Below, in pieces: positions 31,667-42,527 of a stretch of DNA of 64,000 bases (the first letter of the stretch is position 1; every line of letters starts with the position of its first letter). Under the pieces are notes generated by a model. The model did not search any database, had not been told where the DNA came from, and saw nothing but the letters and a program-made list of their open reading frames with translations. Source of the stretch: Favolaschia claudopus. Lineage: Eukaryota > Basidiomycota > Agaricomycetes > Agaricales > Mycenaceae. The position numbers and the translations under genes were made by a program. The stretch is taken from positions 1,674,001 through 1,738,000 of the forward strand of contig JAWWNJ010000019.1 of NCBI GenBank assembly GCA_037176885.1, given 5' to 3'.

Positions 31667-34026
31667 ATGGCGTCGGACGACGAATACTCGGACCCCACAG
31701 AAAATGACGAGTACCAAGAACCCAAGTCGAAGAAAGGCAAAAACAAGAAGAAAGTGAAAGGGAACCCGGAACATTTTCTGCTTCGTGGAAAGCTCAATCG
31801 CCCTCGCCACTGTGATTATAGCTCGGAAGCACTATACAGTGCGTGTGTTTCTTACCATTGTAATCCAATAGAGGTTGTCCTGACGCGACGCGACACAGAA
31901 CAAATGAAGTATGAGGGCATTGATCTTGAGCCCGACTACCAGCGCGGTATGCATATTCCGTCGTGCAATCTATGGAAATCTCATTGAAACTTCGCTCGTA
32001 GATGTCGTTTGGAGCGAGGCTAAACAAATCAGCCTCATCGATTCCATTTTGCGATGCTATAATATACCTCCGATTATATTTGGTATGCGTTAGAGGGCCT
32101 TCGCTTTGTTTTGGGGTTAATGTTTGCTGGTTGCTAGCGGTTACCAGTTCCGACACTGGGATGGAGAAGCGGACGTGCATTGACGGAAAGCAGCGTTTGA
32201 CTTCGATACGGAAGTGAGTGAGCTTTGTCTTTGTCGCGGGTGTGTCTGATGAGCGTATGTAGATTCGTGGATGGCCTGGTGTGTTCTATTTCGTGTCGTT
32301 CTCGGCTTAGTTTGTCTGACTAGAGTTCTAGATTCCTCGTGCGTTTTTCTTCTTGCTGTCTGGGAACTTGACTCATTCTCATGTCTGTAATAGACAAGGA
32401 CCCGTGCGTGCTTTCTTCGTTGACATGCTCGCATAGGCTGACACGCTCACAGGTATAGCGGCGAGTCGTACTTTTACTGTGATAACAATCCCTCCTCCCA
32501 ACCCGGGCGCGCAAGAAAGGTACTCCCCGAAGCAGTTCGTAGGCAGTTCGACACACGGACTCTGCTGTGTACGGAGTATCAGGACATTACGGATGCACAA
32601 GAGCGGGAGATATTCGAGGTGCGTGTCCCTTTGTTTTTCCTAAATCGATTCTTTCAATCCGCTGACTACCCTCACGACGCAGCGTGTACAGAAGGGAGTG
32701 GCGCTCACGCCCGCCGAGAAGCTCGCGGTGATCAAGAGCCCACGGGCGGCGTTTGTCAAGCGGCTGCTGGAGAAATTCGTGCAGGGTGACGATGCGGGCT
32801 TGAGCAGCGAGGCGCTGGATTGGGATAATTCGCGGGGGTGGGGATTCCGGTGTATCGCTGAGACCTTGCGGTGCATCGTCGTCAAGCCCAAAACCACGTC
32901 GTTCCGGGCTGCGGAAAAGTGGCTCAAGGATCAATCACCCGTCAGCCCTGCGTTCGTCTCCGGCATCGAGGAGACGTATGAGATTTTCGTGGCGCTCGTG
33001 AGGGACCCGCGTACCAAGGCGCATTTTACGAAGGTGGGGCCGATTGTGTTTTTGATGATTGGGGTGTTGGTGGATCGGCTGAAGGGGAAGGTGACGTTGG
33101 AGGCGTTGGGGAAGGCGGTGGGGGAGATGCAGGAGGATGTGAGGAAGGTGCATCAGGAGATTAGGAATAATAGTAAGGTGTCGAAGACGATGCTTGCGTT
33201 TGTGGATGGGTATCGGGCGGCGGATGGGTTGCGGTCGGGGGAGAGGAGCGCGGTTGAGGAGGTGCGGGGTGGGGGTTCTGGGTTGAATGTGCAGGTAACA
33301 GTGGGTGTGAAGCGGAAGGCGAGTGGTGACGGGGACGCGGGGAACGGTTCCGACGAGGAGGAGGATGCTGGCGGGCAGCAGGAGGCTGCAGCACCTAATC
33401 GCAAACGGACGCGGGCGAAGAAGACTGCTGCTGCTGCTGCGCTGCCAGATCCTTCAGCATCTACCTCGGCTTTGGCAGCGGATTCTGTATCCGGTGCGGG
33501 TGTGCAAGCGTCGCCTAAGCGTTCGAGGCAGCGCGCGAGGGTTCCAAGGGTTTTGACGAATGTTTCGACGCCGTTGGATTCGATTGCGCCTGTAGATTCG
33601 AGTGTGCCTCCTGCTTCGACTGGGCCTTCAGGTTCGGCTTCTACTGTCCCTGCAGCTTGGACTGTGCCCCCCGTTTCGGCTGCGCCTCCAGCTTCGACTG
33701 CGCCTCTAGCTTGGACTGAGCCTCCCGCCGGCCAACCCCCGCCCCACGCGTCGAATACCACTTCAGCACATCGTAGGGACAACCCTGCAACCGCTCCTGC
33801 GTGGACCCGCCCGCAACATGCCAACAGTCCGTTGGATTATCATCGCGAGTTGGAGCGGCAGCGGCAGTTACAGCAGTTGCACCGTCCGAATGTCGAGCGG
33901 CCATCGCGGGGGGATGATATTAATACTATTGCGGTGGACCCCGGCCCTGCCATGCGCGGAGGAGGAGGAGGAGGGGTGGTGTCGTCGGCGCCGGTGAGCA
34001 CCGCGCACGTCAAGTCAGAAGGCTAG
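31667..34026 (+). CDS. GmrSD_N (DUF262) domain protein 2 (639 aa)
   Basis: Exons: 31667-31838, 31899-31946, 32002-32082, 32138-32213, 32263-32278, 32332-32338, 32394-32403, 32453-32618, 32683-34026 (640 codons). N-terminus MASDDEYSD then the lysine cluster KSKKGKNKKKVKG. Core motifs are EGIDLEPDYQRDVVW, LIDSILRCYNIPPIIF and CIDGKQRLTSI. The helical domain starts RVQKGVALTPAEKLAV; then come an acidic patch, the basic NRKRTRAKK, and an Ala/Pro/Ser/Thr-rich tail with imperfect PASTAPLAWTEPPA-type repeats. It ends HVKSEG, a psi-K-x-E sequence. The exon plan is identical to DUF262 gene 1, including the 16-, 7- and 10-nt exons. Third positions are GC-rich in the last exon. Same strand as genes 1 and 3, consistent with tandem duplication. 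Function unknown. Confidence 0.92.
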
Positions 34027-37000
34027 AGCCTGCGGCGCTGTTACTCGTCGCCCTTCAATCTAGATGGCGGTAGGGCCATGGTCTTTCGACTCGTACTTTC
34101 AGGCTTTTTATATATGTACTTGTTTTGTTGTACTCTGATTTAAGGAAGGCTTGTAGATATGACCCCTGTATTTAAATGTAAATATCTATGTAGATAACAC
34201 GGAATTTTGTATTTTGTTCTGTATGAAGCACTCGGTCGAGTAAATAATTATAATAATTCGTTGCCCCAAAAGCTGCCTTATACGGCGGGATAACAAACAG
34301 ACTACAATACTGATTTCCCGCTTTTCACGCGTCGTCGTTGTCGCCGTTTTTGTTGGTTCTCTCGCTGGGCTCACTGCTTGCGCCTCAAAGCCCGTTCATT
34401 GGAACCATAGAACGATGCAGCGACTTCTCCCTGCGCGCCGCCTTCAAATCCAAACCCGCGCCTCAAACGCGCTGAATCGCACCCTTTCCTTCCATACACC
34501 TCCACAGTGGGTGAACTTCGAACAATGGTTCAGCCTACACTCCTTCCATTGTAGTATTCAGCACAACTTATTGGCTCATCACTGTCAGCTTGCTGATTCG
34601 CTGGCTTCAAAATCATCCTAGAGGCCGAGAAGCAACGGTGTGAGTCTCGCCGAAAGGAAATTGGATGGGCAGCCGCAGGAATTCGATGTAAGCCCCAGAA
34701 TAAGCTCACCTCTTCATCAGAGTACTCACCTTTCCCGAGCAGGACCAGCTCTCTGAGAAACTGCGCTCCTGAAAGGTCGATTTTCGGACGATATCAATAT
34801 GATGACGACCGCATTGTATTCTGCAGCATGGACCGCTGCCATTGACATTGAGCAAAACGCGTTGGGTCTCTGCAGATGACGCTGTACTAGAACTGTCGTC
34901 GGGGCGTGTAAGAACCAATCCTCCATCAGTGCGTGTAGAGCCATTGGTGCGTATGATACGATTCTTCATCTGTCTTCAAATTTGCTGAGACTTTTCTTAG
35001 CGTCTTTTCTTTTGACTGCGCGCCTTTTATCTCCTCGTCTGGTATCTTTTGATGCCCACTTCACTGGAAGGAACACATCTCGTGCGAACTCGCCTCGCTA
35101 TCAAATGCCCGTGTCCGGATCCCGCGCAGACCACAAGTCCGATTTCCATGCGAAAGGCGTCGTGGAGGGCGTACACAATGTCGCTCGATTGGCATCGAGA
35201 CCACTGCTTTCTCGTCCGCACCAGTCTTTCCCGCGCTATGGGTCGGTCGTCCGGGACAAACCGGTTACGCTTGGGCGTAAGTATGCGATATCGGACAACC
35301 TCAAGTCAGAAAGCCTAGCGGTCGCTCTAGATCATCGTTCGGGTGGGAACAGACGAGAAATAGGCGGTTAGTAGGCGGGGACTATCCAAGCGGACGCGTT
35401 TTCGGTAGCGCGCAAGCGGCAAGTCTCAGGGGATACGGCAGGCGGCGCAGGCGTAACTTTGGTTAGTGAAGCAAGTCTCGTGGCGGGTAGAAAATTCAGC
35501 GTCCCTGCAGTAAATATACGGACGAGAGACAGGACAGTCTTGGCTAGAACTGGTGTGTTCCTTGTCTCCTCGTTTATCTTCCCGAGCCATGTCTGACCTC
35601 ACCGTTTCTCAGAGCACATTCCTTGCAAACTGGCATCATTTTGCGAAATCTACTCGAGCGTGTTCTCCAAAAGCACTTAAGTCGCTATCTCGAGTAGACG
35701 ACAAAGATCTCAAAGCGACATCTAGCGTCTAAGCGGGGATTCGTACAGCACATATGGCGCTCGCGCTCTTCATTTCGCTCCGACGATGGCCTTCCTCGTG
35801 GCGAACGCGTGTCCGCCTTCCGTCAGACATTCCCGCGACGCGGTACCGTCTTCACGACCCATACCATCTTGCCGACCCTGCGGCACACCCACGTCCTGTC
35901 GTCAGCCGTGCACACGTCGACCTCAGTGCCTGTAGAGTCACTCGGTGCGTATGATACGTTTCGATGGTTCGGTCTCAAACTTACTGAGACTTTTGATTAG
36001 TCCTTTTTTTGACTGCGCGTCCCTCGTCCCCTTGTCTGTAATTTTCGTGGCGCCCCTCCTCCCTCCCCGAAGGAAGATGTTGCTTGCGAGCTGGCCTCCC
36101 TATGGATCCATGCCCGGATCCCGTGCAAGACCACAAGTCCGATACTCATGCAAAAGACGTCGCTCTGCGACGTTCACGATGTTGGTTGATGGTCATCGAG
36201 ATCGCTCCTTTCTTGCTAGCACCCATCTTGCCTGTGCTGGGGATCGTTCTTCCGGGACAAGCTGGTTACACTTGGGTGTATGCGAGATCGGACAACCTCA
36301 AGTTACAAAGCCCAGCGGTCGCTTTCGATCGGTCTCCGTTCCCATACACCGGGGCATTAGGCGGTTAGTAGCTGGGCTTTCGTCAAGCGCGCGCGTTCTT
36401 GGCAGCGCGCAAATCCCAGCGGATGCAGTGGAGGCGGCGGAGTTGTAGCTTTGGTTGCCGAGGCAAGTCCCGTGGCGTGCTGGGCTATCCGAAGTCGCTT
36501 CAGGGTACGTTTCGCCTCTGCCTCGCGAGCGATGCTAACCTGCTATAGGCCGCATTGTAGTCCACTCTGCCATTCTTACAACACCAATGGCGTTCCTCCT
36601 CCTCACTTCACTCCGAATACACTGGCCTTCTCGGTTTTTGTCCTCGTGGCGACCGCGTATACGCTTTCGGACAGACATTCCTGCCGCCTGCGACGTGGTG
36701 CCGTCTTCACGACCCTCACTATTAGTATTACGCCCGCATCCTTTCGCGATGCACCCGCAGCCACAGCCGTACTGCACACGCACGTCACCTCTTCAGCCGT
36801 GCACACGACAAGTCGCGAATGTGGGGGTGCTTGAAGTCTCTCGCTTTGACCCCTTTCGGAGGGTGTCCCCCATGTCGGTCCACTGGGCATGAGCCACGTC
36901 TGCGTATGCGAACCCCAACACGGGATACGAATCGGGTTGGCAGTTGGAGCTTTGGTGATTACGCGCATCTATGGCGGCGGGTGTGATGGAGGCGGCGGAG

Positions 37001-37760
37001 ACGCAGCCGTGGTTGTTGAGGCAAGCTTTGGTTTGGGCTACTAGCGGATCGCGATGGGGCAGCCGAGTCGCCTGAGGGTACGTTCCGTCTGTTCCTTGCG
37101 ACCAATACTGACCTGTTCTACAGCGCGCGTTCACTGTGCAACCTACGCAGCCCCACAAAGCGCATGTAGTCCAACGCCTTGCTGCCCATGTGTACTTGGC
37201 CTTCGTTCATCCCAGCACTTGCCGATCGAGGACTTCGTCAAATACCATCCTCATCGGATTTGTGTTCGTCGTGTCCGTTACCTATTGGTCGCAGACTCGA
37301 ACTCCGTACGACTTCTCTTCCGTGTCACCGCCCGGTGGCTCCGCGTTACTGTCTGTGTCGCGTCTGCCAGTGTCGGGATGCATGAGATCAAGCGGTACAG
37401 GTCTGAGCTCAGCGAGATCACGCGTTGGCGAGGAACTGACCGTGATCGAAACGGGAAGCGGTTTCGTGACTGCTTGGGTGCGGACTTCCCAGCTCTTTGA
37501 CTGTCGGCTCGACTGTCAAAGGAGCTTTGATTCTCGTCCCGACGTGCCAAATCGAAACAAACACGTTGTGTGTCTTGTTTGTCCCTTTGTCTTGTGCTAC
37601 TTAAGCAGCCACCGTCTCGGCCACCATTATCGCGCTCCACCACACCTGTATCCCATATCGCATCTCCCCTCTTACTTTGCCACCACTCCGCGACCTCCCG
37701 CGACCATCTCCACCCTTCCCCTGGTTCTCTCAAACAAAGCTACCCGCTTTCATCGAGACC
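34027..37760. other. gene-free repeat tract between DUF262 genes 2 and 3
   Basis: 3.7 kb with no convincing gene; open frames are short and in conflicting frames. The left 0.9 kb is AT-rich flank. Most of the rest is decayed direct repeat (annotated separately). The last few hundred bases, with a run of pyrimidines before the ATG, should hold the promoter of DUF262 gene 3. Confidence 0.5.
34925..37050 (+). repeat. degenerate tandem repeat, period near 0.6-1 kb
   Basis: About 34930-35480 and 35930-36480 align along their length: GGTGCGTATGATACG, TGACTGCGCG, CCGGATCCCG...GACCACAAGTCCGAT, ATCGGACAACCTCAAGT and AGCGGTCGCT occur in the same order in both. A third partial unit lies at about 36955-37050, sharing GGAGGCGGCGGAG and GTTG(C/T)(C/T)GAGGCAAG. 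A second pair (35750-35890 and 36580-36720) shares TCAGACATTCC / ACAGACATTCC and ACCGTCTTCACGACC / GCCGTCTTCACGACC. Units have diverged by substitutions and indels. None keeps an ORF. Origin unknown. Confidence 0.7.
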
Positions 37761-40204
37761 ATGGCCTCGGACGATGAATACATAGGCTCCAAATCGAAGA
37801 AAGGCAAGAAAGGCATGGGCAAGAAGAAAGTCAGTGGCAATTCTACGGAACATCACGATCTGCTTCGCGGCAAGCTCGCCGACCCGCCCTCGACGAAGTA
37901 CACCACCGAAGCGTTGTACAGTACGTCTACTTTCCATGCCATGGCCGCCGCCAATTCGTTCTGACGATCAACAGAACTGATACAATCTGAGGACATCGAT
38001 TTGGACCCGGAATACCAGCGCGGTAGGCAGTCAGCAATAAGAATGGGGTCCAAGACTTACTCTCTCCATAGACGTGGTCTGGAACAAAGAAAAACAGACT
38101 GGGCTCATTGACTCGATATTGCGATGCTATTATATACCTCCGGTCATTTTTGGTACGTTGCGTGCCACCCCGCCTTTCCGCTCTTAGTCGTTGACCTTTG
38201 ACTTTCAGCCGTTCAGAACCTCGATGACGGATCTCAAAAGCGGACGTGCATTGACGGAAAGCAGCGACTCACCTCGATACATAGGTGAGTGGCCCTGATC
38301 TTTGTGCGAGCTCCACGACTGAATACCGGCTGGCCGTAGATTCATGGAGGGTCTGGTGTGTGATCTTTTCCGTTTTGTCTCTTCTCATTTTCTGATCATT
38401 CATTCAGATTCCTCGTAAGTTTTCTCTGCTTGTGCGTCTGACCTATCCTGATCACTTTCACCACCTACTTTGCCCATATCATAGATAGGGATCCGTGCGT
38501 CTTGTTTCATTCCTATTCATGCATCTTGACCTGACGTCCCGGTTCTCTCAGCTTCACTGGAACGATGTATTTTTACCGTGACAATCCTGCCCGAAAAACG
38601 AAACCAAAGAAGAAATTGCTCCCGGAGTCGCTCCGTCGACAATTCGACTGCAGGGGCTTGCTATGCGTAGAGTACCAAGATATTGAAGGCTCACAAGAGC
38701 GCGAGATATTTCGAGTGTGTAGCCACTTATCCCCGCAATTCCTTCTATCTACTGACACTTACCGTCCTCTACCCTCCAGCGTGTGCAGCTAGGAATGGCC
38801 CTCAGTACCTCTGAGAAATTGGCAGTGATCGACAGCCCACGCGAGCAATTTATACGTGATCTTCTAGAGAAGTACCTGAACGGCCCCGATGCAGGCCTGA
38901 GCAGCGACGTGCTTTCGTGGCATCGCGAGCGAGGGTCGGACTTCGGGTGTCTCGCCCAAACCGTCCACACTATCGCCATCTTCCCGAACAACCCGTCTAC
39001 AGACGCGACGGCGAAGTGGCTTGAAGACAAATCCCCAGTAACCCCCGCTCTCACCGCCGACGTCGAGCAGACGTATCGCATCTTCGCAGCGTTGGTCCGT
39101 GACCCACGAAATGGCGCGCACTTTGAAAAGATCGCCCCCGTCGAATTTGTGGTGATTGGGATCCTCGTGAATCGGCACAGTCGGAAACTATCACTCGAAG
39201 ATATGGGCAAAGCGGTGGGGGAGCTGCGACAGCACCTTAGGAAGCGCCATCAAGACATGCGCAATAATAGTACCGTGTTAACAACGGCGCTCACGTTCAT
39301 CAAGGGGTACGAAGGCCCTGGCTTGGCTTCAGGCGAGAAGAGCGCAGCCGATTCAGTGGGCACGCAAATCGCGGGGACGAAGCGGAAGGCACGGGATAAC
39401 GTCGATGACGATGACGATGGCCCGGGAAACGACTCTGACGAGGAATATACTCCTCCTGCGCAGCAACAGGCGCCACCTCGCAAGCGTATCAAGGCGAAGA
39501 AGGCTCCCACTAGGTCCGTCGCTGGACCGGCACCGGATCCTCAGCCATCTACCTCAGCTTCCACGACACCTTCGATGGACCCTGTGTCGAATGCCCCTGC
39601 GCATCCACTGCCCCAGCGCAAGGTTTTTATTCGCCTTTTCGATGCGCCGCTGCCCACACCCTCACCGTCCATCACTCAGAGTCCACCTCCGACGGTGCCT
39701 CCCGCTAGCCCCGTACCCTATGCCGGAGATCCTTTTCCGCCAGCAGATCAGCAACCTGGGGTCGCGATTGGGGTACCCTCTACGGCCAGTCAAGCGTTGC
39801 CTCGAGCGCACGCCGCACCTTATAGCGGCAACCCGCCATACCGCTATGTGTGGGAGCGCCAGCAGCCGCAACTGCAGCCTAACCAGCTGGCACAGTATCA
39901 GGCGACGCTGGACCTATATGCCAATTGGGGTCAGCCGTCGCCTCCACCAAGCTATTCACAGCCGCCCCAGCAACCACACGCCATTCCCCAATCATACTTC
40001 GAGCCGTCGCTGCCTTATCCGCCCCGGCATCAGCAGCTCGATTCTGGCCCGAGACGCAGTAATGTGCGTGCAGGGGGGATGGGATCAGGGTTCTCTGTGA
40101 GCGCCCCGCGCGTCAAGACGGAAACTGAGCGGTTGATGCTCGACGCCCATTATCGGGGCTTGAATTTGAATAAATATCGACCGCGGCGCAGGCCTTGCCC
40201 ATGA
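37761..40204 (+). CDS. GmrSD_N (DUF262) domain protein 3 (661 aa)
   Basis: Exons: 37761-37920, 37975-38022, 38072-38152, 38209-38284, 38340-38355, 38408-38414, 38485-38494, 38552-38714, 38780-40204 (662 codons). Starts MASDDEYIGSKSKKGKKG. Core motifs are EDIDLDPEYQRDVVW, LIDSILRCYYIPPVIF and CIDGKQRLTSI. The micro-exons encode FMEGL-IPHRDP. The helical region begins RVQLGMALSTSEKLAV, and an acidic run is followed by PPRKRIKAKK, a probable nuclear signal. The tail is Pro/Gln-rich and ends RVKTETERL...YRGLNLNKYRPRRR, matching the end of protein 1. No nuclease domain is visible. Intact, same orientation as genes 1 and 2. Confidence 0.92.
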
Positions 40205-40834
40205 TATGTACAAACTCCTTTTCTTGCGAGTCGTCCATTCCATGAACTACTGCTTTTGAATCTTTACAAGGAGTGCTAGCTATTCATGTAAATGCATTTA
40301 ACTCGAAAATGGCGTCTTGCATCATAAAATACTCTACTTATGTGCGCGGGACCACAGCTAGAGTTGTCGAAAAAGAAATTCCTTATATGCTTGGATAATA
40401 AATAGTCCATCAAACATCTTTCGGTCATGACTCATTCACAACGCTGTCGTCGCGTTTTCTGCTTCTTTCACTGTGCTCCGCATCACAAGGCTCACGTTTT
40501 AGCTTTTATTCGGCAGGGAACCCGTCGATTGCTCCCAAACTCGTTGGAGATCATCTGAAAGAGTCCCTCCGGATACACATTTGTTGATGTCGAAACTTGA
40601 ATTTGCAATAGGTTCTCCCTGGAGTCGGGCTGCATCTTCAAGTCACCTCCCTTTCCGAACCTTACCTTTCTGAATGAATGGGGCAGTCCCATTGGAGTAC
40701 CTGAGGGGCCTGGCTCTATAGATTCTCTCCGAGACATCGATCGGTGCCCCAAGTGCGTTCATACCTTGGCCCTTTATAAGCTCCTCTTAAACTGTACCAA
40801 CTGGCAGGCATCACCTCCCCCCTCTCTTTCAGCC
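40205..40834. other. intergenic with TATA box of the chitinase gene
   Basis: 0.6 kb spacer. TTTATAA at 40773-40779 lies 56 nt before the chitinase ATG and is a good core-promoter candidate. Nothing else seen. Confidence 0.5.
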
Positions 40835-42527
40835 ATGCACTGGTCCCTTCCTCTCCTTCTGGCGGCGCTTTTTCCGCCTTGCTCGTGGGCAGTCCAGCAT
40901 ATTCATCGCTCGCCGCTTGGCACAGACGCGGGAGCGAGAGTTCCTCGGGCTTCGAATGCCTCTGGAGCCTTTGAAGTCATAACTTCCGCTTGGTATCCGT
41001 CCTGGAGCAGCGTACGGCCTGCAGAGCTTTCCTGGGATAAGTACACGCATATGGTTTACTCGTTCGGGTGAGTTGCACGGATGATACGTTTTCGCTGCGA
41101 TTCATCGGTTTTATGTGCAGAATAACTACTTCGGACCCCAGCGAAATCGCGGGAATCGATCAGGATTTGCTGCAGGACTTCGTGCGCATCGCAAGGTCAA
41201 AGGTTCGTTTGCCCTCTCTAAGATTCTTCCCATAGCTTGACCTATTTCGACAGAGGGTCTCCCCTGTACTGGCTCTTGGAGGATGGACCGGCAGCCGATT
41301 TTTCTCTACAATTGTTGCAACAGCGGAAAGTCGGACGAAATTTATCAAGGCTATACTTGCCTTGGTCGACAAGTATGACCTGGACGGCATAGATTTCGAG
41401 TACGTGATTTCTTCGCATCCTTCTTACTCTTCTTGACACGGACATCATAACTTAGCTGGGAGTATCCTGGACATCAGGGACTCGGCTGCAACGCTGTCGA
41501 TCCAGACGACTCGGCAAACTTCCTCTCGTTGTTGCAAGAGCTGCGAAAGAACAGATCGAATCTCGAATTGTCGGCAGCGGTAGCTACTCCGTTTACCGGA
41601 CCAGATGGAAATCCAATGACGGATGTTTCTGAATTCGCCAACGTGTTGGATCGAGTCGGTGGGTGTCTGCTTCCGATGTTATATTCTCTGCTTGAGCAAA
41701 CCATCCTGCCAGAGTTGATGGTATACGACACCTGGAGCTCCAAAACTAATGTCGGGCCAAATGCTCCCCTGCGCGACGACTGCGCCCCGTCCGATTTTCA
41801 GTTCGGCTCGGTTCATTCGATAGTGGACCAGTGGACCCAAGCCAAATTTCCCATAGAAAAGGTGTGTATTACCCATGGCTCAATCCCTTCTCATGCATAG
41901 CTCAAGTAATCGTATCCATAGCTCGTTCTTGGACTTGCTGCCTATGGCCACAGTTTTACCGTCTCCCCGAGCTCAGCATTCAACGGTTCCACTCGCTCTC
42001 TCAACACGTACCCCTCCATTGGTGGGCCCCAACCTGCCGGTTCTTCAGATACCCCTGGAGACACAAGCAAGGATCCGTGTGGGAATCCATACGGCCTCAG
42101 CGGCGTATTCACGTTCAGCGGGCTCGTGAACACGGGTTTTTTGGATGAACGAGGGAATGCGAAGTATAATTACGCGATTGATGGCTGTAGCGGTACGGTG
42201 AGTGCTCAATATCAATAATATCTTCTGCTCGTGGAAATTATTCAATGACGTGATGACGTGTAAACCGCTTTAGCCATTCCTCTACGACGAAAAATCGCAG
42301 GTGATGGTTTCTTATGATGACGCGAAATCTTTCGGTGAGTCTGTGGCCATTTCTCATTTACTTAAATCATATGTGAGCCATAGCTGATGTAACCACCAGG
42401 ATTGAAAGGCGCGTACATCGCGGACAACAATCTGGCTGGATTTGCAGTGTGGGATGCTACGGGAGATTATAACGACATTTTGTTGGATTCTCTGCACTCT
42501 GCGATAGGTATCTCCGCTTGTGATTGA
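40835..42527 (+). CDS. secreted GH18 chitinase (425 aa)
   Basis: Exons: 40835-41067, 41121-41202, 41254-41399, 41456-41658, 41713-41861, 41922-42197, 42274-42334, 42400-42527 (426 codons). The N-terminus MHWSLPLLLAALFPPCSWA is a signal peptide. The glycoside hydrolase 18 barrel is recognised by SPVLALGGWTGSRFF (strand 3 motif) and DGIDFDWEYP (strand 4), where Glu156 is the catalytic acid. LMVYDTWSS is the strand 6 motif and GFAVWDATGD the strand 8 Trp. GH18 enzymes cleave beta-1,4 N-acetylglucosamine polymers by substrate-assisted catalysis. Likely roles are wall remodelling or degradation of external chitin. No carbohydrate-binding module is present. Flanks are not a chitin cluster. Intact. 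Confidence 0.92.

Noticed and set aside
31839..32452. DUF262 gene 2 as a pseudogene because of many short frame changes in its 5' half
   Set aside because: All changes are resolved by introns of 49-60 nt with GT/AG ends matched in every copy, including the 7- and 10-nt exons.
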